DNA of 64,000 bases from Tigriopus japonicus (taxonomy: Eukaryota; Arthropoda; Copepoda; Harpacticoida; Harpacticidae). The stretch lies in the NCBI GenBank assembly GCA_010645155.1, contig CM021312.1:7081489-7145488 (forward strand), given 5' to 3'. Of the stretch, positions 47,904 through 59,461 are shown in pieces. The notes under the pieces were generated by a model. It was not told the origin of the DNA. It ran no database searches and worked only from the letters and a program-made list of their open reading frames with translations. The position numbers and the translations under genes were made by a program. Within the stretch, counting starts at the first letter, position 1, and each line of letters starts with the position of its first letter.

Positions 47904-50900
47904 TTACACAAACCAATCGTCCTCGCTGTCCTCTTGATCGGCCTCATCAGATTCTTGCTTTGGCACATGAGGTTTCCTCCTCCGAATGACACGTTGTCGA
48001 GGCTGGAATTTCCTCAAATCGGGCTGTAATTGAGTGGAAAGACTTTAATCTAATCTTGGGCGCAACTTGCAACAGGTATTAAAGGAGGCCCAAAACTTGC
48101 AAAACAAGCGGTCACTTCCCCCAATGGTAAAGACCTAAAACGCAGAAGATGTACATGCAAAACGTTTCTTTTTCCAGGCGTGTTTTCATTCATAATTCCT
48201 TGATAAATTTGAAATGTTTGTTTTGTGTATCCATAAATGTTTAAGCTCTTTGATTTGGAAAAAAAAGAGATGCATGAATGAAACGTTTGAGAAAGCCAAG
48301 AAAACTAAACAAATTACCATTGATTCTTCTCTGCAGCATTTGCAAACAACGAGGTGTGCCTGAAGGATCTGATCCATAATAAATTCATTGTGCTTGTTTG
48401 AACGATCAAAAACTGCTGAATTAAGCTGGTCTCGATTTTATTGCTAGCCATGGACAGAAACTTTTACTATTCTTCATGTTGTTAAATTCGTGTTGTTACG
48501 ATGCGTTTTGTCACTGTACCTAAAGATGCTTTAACCATACCTACCATTGTTTTACCCACTTTTTCCCCTTCTCCTCTTTTCCAACAAATTAGCCATTCAA
48601 AAAAATACCAAGTCGAATACCAATCAATAAAACATTGCGATATCTTGTTTCAGTTCCAGAAAAAGCCTTAATACTACTGTAATGTAAGGTAGCAAAAGGC
48701 TTATCAATTCTCAGAAGAGTTCAAGCTTAAAAAATACTGCATGAATCTTACCCTAATATATGGCGGTGCCAATGCTCGATCCAAAGCTCGTTTGTTCCTT
48801 TCCGCATGTTGCCGTTTATGTTCCTCTTGACGAGCCTCTTCCTCTCTTTGTCGACGTTCGCGTTCACAAGTCTAAAGGAAAAAAATAGATTGTTATTTAT
48901 GAAATAGAAAACTCACGGTTTCTTATATCAATGTTCCACCTTTTGGGCAATCTTGACTTTGTTTTGCGGTAGTTTCTCAAGCTCCGTTGTAAGATGTTCC
49001 ATGCGGAGCTCAATCCGTTTCAATTTATCCAATGTGGTCAATACGGAACGCGATTCCCCCACACATTCGTCATGGATTTGACTAACAACCTCATCTAGAA
49101 CTGATCCATCCATCCATTAGCTAAAATGTTGTTCCATTCAAAAGCCAAGAGATGAGTAAAAAAATAACCATAAAAGAAAATACGATGAAGCATGACTTGT
49201 TCCACGGTGGTGGGAGCAAAATGGAACAAGGTAATTTGGTTACTAAAACCTGCCCAAACTTGATCCAAGTTTTGATGAGTGATTGCTTGGATAAAGATGA
49301 TCATCATCCAACATACGTTGATTACCCTAGTCTTCCAATCGCTTGAATGGACGTTCCAAAACTTTGTGGGTATATCTTTATCACTGCCAAACTTTGTAAA
49401 AACCATTGATAATGGTTGGTTCTCTCGAGATGATTTATAATGGCATTTCCTGCGTTGAACAACAGGAACAACTTGGAACAACGTCCAAAGCAGAATAAAG
49501 TTTTCCCCTCAACACATCCGTAAAAATAAGACTCCTCTTCATGTACCATATGAATGGAACAAATAAGACCTACTGATAAGCATTTCGTCTTCTGGAGAGA
49601 GTTCTTGTCCCTTCCGATCTTTGCTTCTACGACTGTGTCCTTCCAAGGTTGAGGAAGCAAACTTAACCATGCGTTGCTTGTCATGGAACAGGTTGACATG
49701 ATCCACACTCTGGGACTCGTCATCTGTCATCGAGGATTCCAATTCAATCAATATTTGACTCTCGTTTTGGATCTTTTGTTCCAAAACCATGATTCCATTC
49801 TCAAAATTGGCTGCTTGCTCATTTAAACGATCGATCACCTGGAAAGCTTCAAGTCTGCAGAAATTATTCATGCATAAAACTTTACGCGCGTCTGATTACT
49901 TCTTTAGTGTTCTTCTTCACTTCGACCAATTTGTCCTCGGCTTGTTGACATTGGTCAATGAGATCCAAATTTTCCACTTCCAGATCCGCGAACAAACTCA
50001 AAAGTTGTTGAGGTTCTTTGAAGTATAATTTCACGTTGTCTTTCACTTTGGCTACATGGAAGTAATCCTTTAAGGTACAAAACTCTCACAATCTGAAATA
50101 ATATGGCTACTAACCTAATTCAGCGATTGGGATTCCAAGTTCTTGAGCGGTGATTTCGAGCAAGCTGTCAATAGGCACGTCATTGTTGGCAATGGAACTA
50201 TCGGGTGAATCCTTCGGTAGAAGTGGATAGGAATCTTGCAGGCTGATGGAACCGGATTTGTTTTGATAGGTCTTATCCGATTGGACCATTCGCCACGCTT
50301 CAGGCGACAAGGAGAAGAGGAACGTTTCGAAAGTGCCATATTCCACCAAAACATCCTTCTTCTACATGGAATTGAGGCACGAATTAGCGAAATCACTCTG
50401 GCTTTTCAAGGAAGCCAAAGGGAGACAGGCTCTTTGGTTCAATTAAGCGAAATGCTTCCTGTTGGCTTTCCACTCACCTTATTTATTTCCCTCTTCAAGG
50501 CAACCAAATGTTCGTCGATCCCTTTGATGTCGGCCACCTTTTCCAAACGCACTTGAGTTTCCGTTTCAGCTCTGTTGTTTGTTGGTGTGGTTGTTATTGA
50601 TAATGGTACCATGGTTAGGGTGGAGGCAATGGAAAAAAAAGAAGATGTCGTCGAAGAATTCCAATTTCAACTTTGTTCTCTCGAGCAAGTCGTTCCAAGA
50701 GGGAACAACTTGGCCCATTCTAGGTTGACTCTTTGAAATAATACGTATCATACAGGGCTCTATCGGAAGATTGACCACGTTTGTATCTTCCTGCTTGTAG
50801 CTTTTGCGACAAATTATTGACAAAAAAACTTTGCATTGTATGAACACTTTGCAGCTTATTAGATAAATGATTTTTGGTGCTTTCTTTTGTATTTGGGCCT

Positions 50901-53900
50901 TTTGGCGAATATCTTCCTCTAAATGCTTGATATTTTGACGAACTAAAAATGTAAAATGTATGGTAGTATTTAAGTATTTAAAATCATTTATTTCTCTACT
51001 TATACGCCATTTTGGCCTTATGAAAAAAAACACTATTTTGGCTTCCCAAAAAAATACATATTTCCCTGGCCTTCACTAATCATAATCGTTTATTGGGTTC
51101 TTACCGTAGATTGAAAGAACAGTCGGTGAAAACACGAATATAGATTTTTTGGTTCATGACCCATTCCATCAAGTTATAAGAATATAGTTCTTTGAGTTAT
51201 GAAGCAGAGATCAATGTTTGAAATTGACAAAATGAATTGATTTCTGTTGTTGAAACACTTTTGACGTCGCTTGTATACTTTTGTAATGTGTCCAGTGAGG
51301 AAAAATTGCGCCAAATAAGTGAAGAACAAAAAAATGATGTTAGGGATATTCTAATTCTACATGAATTTTGGATGCTTGTCCTTGTGATGTTAGCATGGGT
51401 CCAATCTCAGCCTTGTTTGGGTGAGTGGTGGTTCCATAACTCTCCTGTAAATTGTCTCATTTTTCAATTTAGATGAAATTGGGAACCCAACAAGATCACA
51501 TGTGAGTTACATTAAAAAATATGGAGACCATATTATTGATCCTGTAGCATGTCGATGTCCATTCAACTAAAATTCCTAAAATTTCCTCCCCAAGAAATAA
51601 CTTCCTCTCTGACCTTATCCATGACAAAAACATCGGTTAAGTAAAATGCCCAACTCAGCCGCCCACAAATGTCAATGTAAGAGATGGGTTTTGGGAAATC
51701 AACCGTGAGGTTGAATCCTACATACAAAGAGTTCAGCGAAGATCAAAGGCCAACCTCATGATAGCAACAACGCTCAGACACCTAACCTTCAAATCATTAC
51801 TTTCACACTCACTTTGGGGGGTTTCTATGAGCGTCACAGTTGAGACGTCCAAAACCTGGCCTTCTAAAGAAGACCAGTGGTCTCAAAGCAAATATATCAT
51901 TTCTCAGCATGGCAAAGTGGAAAAGCTTTTTTTGCTCGCGTACAAGACTTGACGGGTGAAAGCGAGAAAGAATTGTCAAAGACGAAAAATTATGAGATCC
52001 ACCTTGGTCTGTCCTCGTTTGGAAGAGAGAAGACCCTGTGGAGTCTCAGACTAGACCTTCAGGATTGGAGCCAAGAGAAGACTGCAAATTGTTGTTTTAA
52101 GAAAAGACTTGCTCCAAAAACCAGAGAGAATTGAGAACTTGTGTAAGAGTTTTTTTAGAACACAGTCTCTTGAGCAACGAATTTCCTTAGTATGAAAATT
52201 GCCTTTGATTATTTTAAAGTTAGTCATTTAATCCATTTTGGTCCTTGCAATTCGATTATTTTCATACTTGAGAGATTGCATTTCTAAAGAATGAATGAAT
52301 GACAGATGTCGTCTACCGGGTGATGCATAAGAAACGGAACGGCAAACCATGTCCGTAACTCGGAAATGGTTGATCTCACAAAAAATGTATAGAGATCAAA
52401 AAGATGCCGCAGATAACAATTCTTAAGATACACAAGTTGTTATTCTCTTTTTGTCGCCTTATTTTTTATTTTCGCCAAATTTCTGAAGAGAGAAAAAAAT
52501 CGGAGTCACGAACGCTCTGTTTTCGTAAAGGGCCCTTCAGGGAAAAAATCGTCGTCGCTTAAATATTGAAATTGGGTGAAATTGCTTTTTCTGACTTTTC
52601 AAGTCAAGTGTTTGGCCAATTCTATCCAATAAAGGTGAGGTTCATACATGGTTTCAATCATGAGTTATTGACGATGGAATTAGGTGTTCCGTTTCTTTTG
52701 AAACACCCGGTAGACTTTTCCTGTCAGAATGGAGTCAGATTGAATAGAAAAGGTTGTCATCGCTTCGAAAGGTCGCCTTCTCTTAGTATTTGATCACCAG
52801 CTTCAGTTGCTTTAATGTAACTACAAATGCAAACCAAAAACTAAAAATTCAAGTCACTGGAACTAAAGATAGACTGAAAGTAGCAAAAAATTACCTTTCG
52901 TTACGACACAATTCAATAATTTTTCAGGACGAAGATTCTAGCAAAGAGAATTATGATTTTGTCGCAAAAGACCAATTGACATTTCTTGGAAACTTTGTTA
53001 TCTGTGAACTTCAATTTTCAATGTTCAGGCAAGAGGGACTGAATTTCCTGGAGTGGAAGGCTATCAATTGCATTTTTCTGCAAATAAAACCTTGCTTGGA
53101 TTGGCTTGACTCGGTATTTATGTTTTCAGTTCTATCGAATTTTGGAGTGCAAATTCAATTCCTCTCAAATTATATTTTTGCACTGAAGAGGGCATAACAT
53201 GAATAAGGTCGTCCTTTTGTGGCAAAATTTCATTTTAAATTCATTATAATTCATCATCGTTAGGATTTGCACTGAACTTTGAGAAAACCATAACTTTTAA
53301 GTCCGATGTTTTATTAAGATGGAAACTGAAAGAGTAAGTCTACTTTACACGAGCAAGGCCTCATTTTTAGAAGAACGAAATTGATTTGATCCTATCGGCA
53401 AATATCAATCTCATCACTAGCCTCGCATTCCAGGAAATTAAGTACTTCTTTGCTCAGTTCAATCGAATGTCGGAGTGAAAAGTTATGCCTTCTCAAAGCC
53501 ATGTTTTGAAAATAAAAAACAATGATCTATGAATCGGCCTTTTGTGGTTAAAAATGTACCTGAAGAGGGCCAGCTCGTTTGTTTTGTACAGGATTGCGTA
53601 GTGGGCTTTGAGAGTGGATATCTTTTTTGACTTCGTGGTTTGATTGAGGTGAAAATTGAACTATTCACTTACTGCAAGGAACTGCAAAGAATTGAATTTG
53701 CGAGAAACATGTGGGATTGACTTGTTTTTAATATACTGATACATTTGACATTAGACTGATAGTTAGGACTTTTTTCCTTGCCAAATTGCCCGTAACAAAG
53801 GTACTTTAAGGTAATTGGTATTTTCAAAATAACGCAGAACCATTTTCATTTTCAAAAGGTTTAAAAAATGCAGATCTTTCCATGCTCTTAACATCAAATT

Positions 53901-56900
53901 CAATAAAAAATATCTCATCTGAAAGGTAGCAGTCAGCGAAAATCGCCAACTCATTGTAAAAATGTGCCTCCAGAATTCTTCGAAATGGTACCCGCAAAAG
54001 GGAATAATATGGATTCAAAAAAGAACAATGGCAGGGATCAACTTGGAAAACTGCTAATGCTTAAACTTTGCATCTCAGCACAAGCAGAGGCGAAAACTGC
54101 ACCGTGAAATAAGTTTAGTGGTGATCTTAAAAATAATGACACGATAAAGGGACTTCTGAGTCTCTTTTTCAAACCCTATTCACCCTTGGCATTCCAACCA
54201 AGCCTCATTCCAAGCTTTGCTATTTTCCATGTCACTCTGTCCGACTACTTCTGTCTTGTTGGGGAAGCTCTGAATGGAACGACAGCCTTCTGCATATTTA
54301 ATGCACTTCAAGCCGTTGATTCCTTGCATTGCTACATACTAGGTTCTGGGAATAAATAAATTCAGAAAGGAGGTTTCACTATCACTTGTTCCAAATCTTA
54401 GGTACACGATGGGTTTTATTCGATGTTGAATAGCCTTGGACTAAAACCTCTCTGCAATTAAGGAGGGGTTGTCATTTGCCATACAGCAGTTGAAATAGGT
54501 TCACTTCGTGGAAACCAATTTATTCTTGTTCCACCTATAGTTGATGTTTTTCACACAACCGCCAAAATTAGGAATCCATTTGGTGGGATCAAATATTTAT
54601 TTTGCGCTCAAGTCAATATCTTGGGCTTTTCAGGCTACTAAAAAGTGTTCCAAGGATTTCTTGTAGTGCGGAATCAAGCGCAATCATCCAAAAAAAATTC
54701 CCCCTCGACCCACCGAAAAATTATCAAGTCTGGAAATTCTCATGGAACAAATTACCTCAGACCCGTCAACGCTTCGTCAACTCATTCAACCATTGCAATT
54801 TAGCTACTGTGTGTTTGAAGTTTTCTTGTGGTTTTTGCAATCACTCCAATGCATTTGATCGGATTTTTCGGGCTGCATCCGGAAATGGCGGATCTAGACT
54901 TTTGTGTGCGTGTGTGTTGAAGCGTTGGTTTGGACTGAAGCTCACCTTTTTTGCGCTTGAATGGCTTTGCTATCGTTGGCCTGAAGAAACTGGTCAAAGG
55001 CTTGTTGGGCCAAGCGGAATTCGGCTTCGGCCTTTTGAAGTTGTTCCTCTTCGTTCCGCAGAACACGTTCCAAACGCTTGGTCTCATTTTGCTTCACCAT
55101 CAACGAATACTGAAGGAAGAAAAACGGAAAGTTCTTGTCGTCAAATGGAATGATATTGACTAATAATACAGCTGGTCAAGCTTCTCAAAGATCGGGTTAT
55201 ATCACGTTTATAGGAAAGTTTCTCCCCAGATCCTTGAACAGCTGGAAAAGTACTGCAATGTTCCATGTATTTTACTGCAATTGGGACCAACATTAGGTAA
55301 GAAAGCGGATCGATAAATTGCAAAAAGAGTTCTAAACTCAACCAAGTTCTCCGAGGGTGTTCAGAGTTTTAGAAAACACGGTTCAAAAACCACGGTAAAG
55401 TTGCATAACACTGTTTTCTATTTTCAACCCAACCTTACATCAAAACTTTGGATCTAGCTTTGCTATTTACCTGTACGAATTATTTGACATTATTTTCAAA
55501 TTTGACTGGGATCTGTAAAACAATCCCTCATTCATCTTATGGTAACAAGATGTTGTACAAGTCATCGGATCATAAAATAAGATGGATTCAAGCCGTTCCA
55601 TTTGTATTTTTTTTCTCGCAATTCTGTTTGTTTGGCTTGTTTAAAGCTTCACGATAAAGCCACCGTCGCTAGCGTTCCGACGACGCTTCTTTCACATGAG
55701 CTTCTGTAACGAACCCTATTCCATCTTGATCAATTTTGTTCCCTCGACTGAGAACATCCAAGTGCATTCTTTATCACTTAGATATTGGCTTATGCATCAC
55801 TGCATATCCAAACTGTCTCATCAATTCAAGTGTGCGTATAGACATCTTAGCAAAGCAGTATTACTGTATGCGTGCTGAGAACTTTGTGCACACTTTCACT
55901 ATGCACAACCCAAGAAATGAAAACAAATGGTCAAGTGAAAAGTCATTACACTGGTTCTTTGCAGCCATTACTCAGCAGGTCTAGAAGGGCAAATTACCCA
56001 AAACATGGTTTCTTAGTCTTGTTGCTCAGACCTCAAAAGATAGACCGAACAAACAGGTTTACCACATTTTTTAAAGTATGGGTGAGGATCAATAGGTAGA
56101 TATTAGAGCAAGTCGATTAATGAATCTTGAAAACACTCATAAAGCAGTTTAAAACTCATTCAAATGGAACACGCATCTAGAATGAGTTGCATTGTCATTG
56201 AAGTAAAGAAAATACTTACTTTCTTCAAGGTAAATATCATTTTAAACCTCAACTAAAACTATTTTACATTATTTTCAGCATTAACCTCCATGCCATCAGC
56301 GTCCAAATTGGTATTAATAGAACACAAGAAGCGAATGGGTTCCTCAAAAATCCCGCTTTTACTTTTGATAACTTTTCAATGGAACCGAACATGGCAAGTT
56401 TTCCCCAGACACATTCAACCCCGGTTTCATTTCACCTGATTAGCAAATTGCATTTACGGAATGTTCGGAATTGGATCGCCCTTGAGAAAATTAGTTGTTC
56501 TTCTTTGGCTTTCCTCAAATTTTCATCATATTCCTCCAAAACNNNNNNNNNNNNNNNNNNNNNNNNNNNNNNNNNNNNNNNNNNNNNNNNNNNNNNNNNN
56601 NNNNNNNNNNNNNNNNNNNNNNNNNNNNNNNNNNNNNNNNNNNNNNNNNNNNNNNNNNNNNNNNNNNNNNNNNNNNNNNNNNNNNNNNNNNNNNNNNNNN
56701 NNNNNNNNNNNNNNNNNNNNNNNNNNNNNNNNNNNNNNNNNNNNNNCAAGGAATGGGATTCCTTGTAAAGAGAGTTAATCATTAATATAGTTTCAAAAAT
56801 AAATGTTTAAATGAAATTTGATCTGCCAATGAGTTACTGTTGGCAGATCTCTACAACCCTTGAATAGTGGGTTGGTCAGGAATAGTATTTAAAAAATTGT

Positions 56901-59461
56901 CCAGTCCTGCCTTAAATGCTGTTAGAGGATCAGCTCCTACAAATTCCCGACGAAGGCAAATAGGCAACAAATTGAACAATGAAGGAGCCCGATAAAGAAG
57001 AGAGGAGCACTTCATTGTTCGAACTAGCCTAGTTTCCTGAAGATTTGGAGGTGCTCTCAGAGCGCACGTAAAACCTCTACGAACGCTACAACTGATCTCA
57101 AATCCTGGGTTAGGACAGAGCCCATGAATGCTCTTGAAGACATACAGTATCAGATACCTTTCATACCTTCTCTGACTACTGTACAGCCTTAATTTCTTGA
57201 GCCTCACCCAATACAAGAGCTCTCTCATTCCTGTGATGTTCCTAGTGAAATATCTTTGGACCTGCTCGACCTTTTGCAAACCTGCTGAATTCGTTGGAGC
57301 CCAAATGGGTGAGGCATACTCAAGATGCGGTTGAACTATCGACTTGTACAGAGTTAGCATTGTAATACTATCTCTGGACTTGAAAGTGCGATAGATCCAG
57401 CCACACGTTTGAAATGCCTTCCCCACCTTAAGCTGGATATGTGCATCAAAAATGTACTAAAATGAGCTCGAAACCCATACTGTCTAGAAGGAATTAAATC
57501 ATGGACTTCCAAATAATCTTCAAGCTTGGACTAAATAATCTTCTCAAAAACCTTTGCAACGCTGGAGGTCAGAGAAATGGGCCTATAATTACTAGGGAGT
57601 GACTTATCTCCGCCCTTAAAAATTGGAACGACATGAGCTACTTTTAGAGAAGAGGGAAACTTGCCCTGATCTAAGATGCAACGCATCAAGTAGGAGAAAA
57701 CTGGAGCAAGAATATGTGAGCATTTCATCAGAAACTTAAATGCTCACATATTCTTGCTCCAGTTTTCTCCTATTTGATGTGTTGCATCTATCAATAGCTT
57801 CCAAAATTTTAGCAATTACCAATCATTTGCTTTTAAATATAACTATTTGTAATTGTTCACAATAACTTGGAAATGTAGAGTCAAAGGTGTCTACATGGAT
57901 TTTGTCGGTAGGCACCAACATTATTTATTTTTTATCTTTATCCAACGGCATTTTTCCAAGAGACAATAAGTAAAATCCAACTTCGATTGTATTTAAAATT
58001 AACTTTGGCCTAATGAGAAATCATTCCTTACTATTGGTACAACTTTGACATATGTAATTTATCAATATTACCATGTTTTACAATGTAAGCTCAAAATACA
58101 ACTTGCACCAAAAATTGCAACTTAAACATTCTTTTGTCTCGATGACTTTAATTGTGCAGGCTATTGTTCTGAAAACGTCTTTCAGACGCACTTTTACAGG
58201 ACCTTTTTTAAGAATAAATTGTTGTTTTGTTAATAAATTCTAGTATAAATTGCACAAAGCAAAACTGTTTTATATTAGAAGCCAAATGTTAAAGAAAAGA
58301 TAAACTTAATTAATCATTGCACCTTTGGGTGAAAAACTTTATCCAAGCCCTTCTAATGAGGTTGTACGCTCAGTTTCTAAATTTCCTCAACAAAACCAAA
58401 TCAATGTTCTTAAACAAGTTTTGTCATGAATTCATTTTCAGCCTTTCCATTTGACCAAAATTCGAATCAAAGATTTCCACAATTTCTTCCCCTGTTCTCA
58501 TCTGAACAATCAAAATCAAACCGATGTTGAGCATAAGAAAATGGAGGATAACGAGGCTTTTCTCTTTAATTTCTAGATGTTCCCATTCAAACCAATGTTG
58601 TTGATCGTTCAGAATCTAGAGTGTAAAAGGAAGCAAATCCCCACCTTGGTCCTGAATTTTCTCTTCGAGTTCTCGACTAATTCCTTCAGGGTTTGCTTCT
58701 CCTCGTTGGAACGCTTTAAAGCTATCAGCTCATAGGTAGGATCACACAAATCGTCATCTGAGATGGAACCATCTTCATAATCATCCGAGGATTCAATGTC
58801 GTTCCACAACTCGTCCACATCCTCAGACACTCGCTGTTTCCGGTACGAGCTCACCGTTTTCGCCTCATGAAGCCGCGTGGGATCCACTTTGGGCTTCGAT
58901 TCCACCTCATCCTTCGCTTGATTCAAGAATTTCTGAAAGGAAAAAAGAAATGCCCACCCAATTTATCCTGCTCTTCACTTGCCTTGAAATTTAAACGGTT
59001 GGCTTTGGAAAAGCCAGATTGGAATTGAATCTCGTGTGGCTACAAACGATCATGATCTCATTGGATTTCGCGTGAGTTTTCCGTTGCCGTCAGCACTTTA
59101 TGCATACGAAAACTTGGAGCACTCACTATCTTATAGAATATCCAATGAGATCGTTGCTGTGGTTTAGCTACAATTCAGCGGTGGGATCAAATTTCCCCTC
59201 CTTGCAAAAGGTAGGGCTTAATTTCAAACGGCTAGATCAGAGCGATTATTTCCATCCAGACTCGAAAACAGCTCGACGAAGGTGCCTTTTTGACATCTTT
59301 AGGTTGGATAACAACGGATCAAATATTTTTCGTCGGGACACCCTTGATGATACCTTTCGTCTTGGTTTCTTGTAGTTTGGATCGAGCATGGCCATTTCCT
59401 GCTTGGTGAGACCGAATGGATTTCCATCGTTGGGCGCCAAGGACTCACTTCTTCGGAACAT
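47904..59461 (-). CDS. CFAP100: Cilia- and flagella-associated protein 100 (CCDC37), about 572 aa, ten exons
   Basis: CFAP100 is an axonemal coiled-coil protein (DUF4200 family); with CFAP73 it forms the MIA complex that regulates inner-arm dynein in motile cilia. Exons are complement 59354-59461, 58645-58932, 54946-55109, 50478-50571, 50115-50361, 49900-50051, 49574-49838, 48940-49100, 48752-48871 and 47904-48023. Every junction is in phase and the sum is 573 codons, against 611 aa in human. Matches to the human protein include NPFGL near the start, YSLMVKQNETKRLERV, FDQFLQANDSKAIQAQKRAE (DUF4200), FETFLFSLSPEAW, LYFKEPQQLLSLFADLEVEN, LEKLPQNKVKIAQK and a basic, charged tail ending EDDWFV. 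Nearly all of it is predicted coiled coil. The ATG at 59461 is the least certain point; the frame stays open further upstream. Introns 2 and 3 (3.5 and 4.4 kb) carry the gap, a LINE copy and a TIR element. Confidence 0.88.
51389..51511. repeat. Dispersed repeat, copy B
   Basis: The partner of 47253-47369, in the same orientation, inside the 4.4-kb third intron of the CFAP100 gene. The best-kept blocks are GGGTGAGTGGT and AAGATCACATGTGAGTTACA. Confidence 0.6.
52314..52712. mobile_element. TIR element (MITE-like), about 395 bp, TA-flanked
   Basis: Inverted ends of about 30 bp: the left begins TACCGGGTGATGCATAAG and the right, read inverted, TACCGGGTGTTTCAAAAG. Both continue with AAACGGAAC. Both are flanked by TA inside a GTCTA..TAGAC frame. 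The interior has no long open frame, so this is probably a non-autonomous Tc1/mariner-type element. It lies in the third intron of the CFAP100 gene. Confidence 0.7.
56543..56746. other. Assembly gap (204 N)
   Basis: A run of unknown bases inside the second intron of the CFAP100 gene. The true length and content are unknown. The open minus-strand stretch directly left of it (56432-56542) is cut by the gap. Confidence 1.
56820..57730 (-). pseudogene. Second non-LTR retrotransposon copy, internally deleted
   Basis: Read on the minus strand, it starts with RT sequence (MKCSHILAPVFSY.., VVPIFKGGD, NYRPISLTS) almost identical in protein to the copy at 42420. After about 90 codons it jumps, at about 57445, straight to the C-terminal region (GKAFQTCGWIYRTF, YASPIWAPT, GFTCALRAP, GLDNFLNTIP), so the YADD core is deleted. 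An open frame of 191 codons remains at 56851-57426. A 10-bp hairpin (GATCTGCCAA with its complement, 56820-56849) lies just past the stop codon, probably in the element's 3' region. It is inserted in the second intron of CFAP100, in the same orientation as that gene. Confidence 0.85.
57674..57789. repeat. 52-bp inverted duplication at the 5' end of the LINE copy
   Basis: Arms 57674-57725 and 57738-57789 are reverse complements with only two mismatches in 52 positions, around a 12-bp spacer. The left arm is part of the LINE RT sequence, and the right arm is an inverted copy of the same segment. Confidence 0.85.

Noticed and set aside
47745..48029. A 94-codon plus-strand frame with a hydrophobic stretch near CFAP100's end
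   Set aside because: It is the antisense shadow of the last CFAP100 exon (47904-48023); only its first ten codons next to a donor remain a weak candidate.
56432..56542. Placing this segment between CFAP100 exons 2 and 3
   Set aside because: Its only donor leaves phase 2, whereas exon 3 needs phase 0, and exon 2 already joins exon 3 in frame.
58645..59461. Assigning the right-hand exons to CFAP44 because of the acidic DDYEDGSISDDDLCDP stretch
   Set aside because: Phase 0 joining to the exon at 55109 gives KRKFRTK-YSLMVKQNE, which matches CFAP100, and the downstream exons are clearly CFAP100 with DUF4200.
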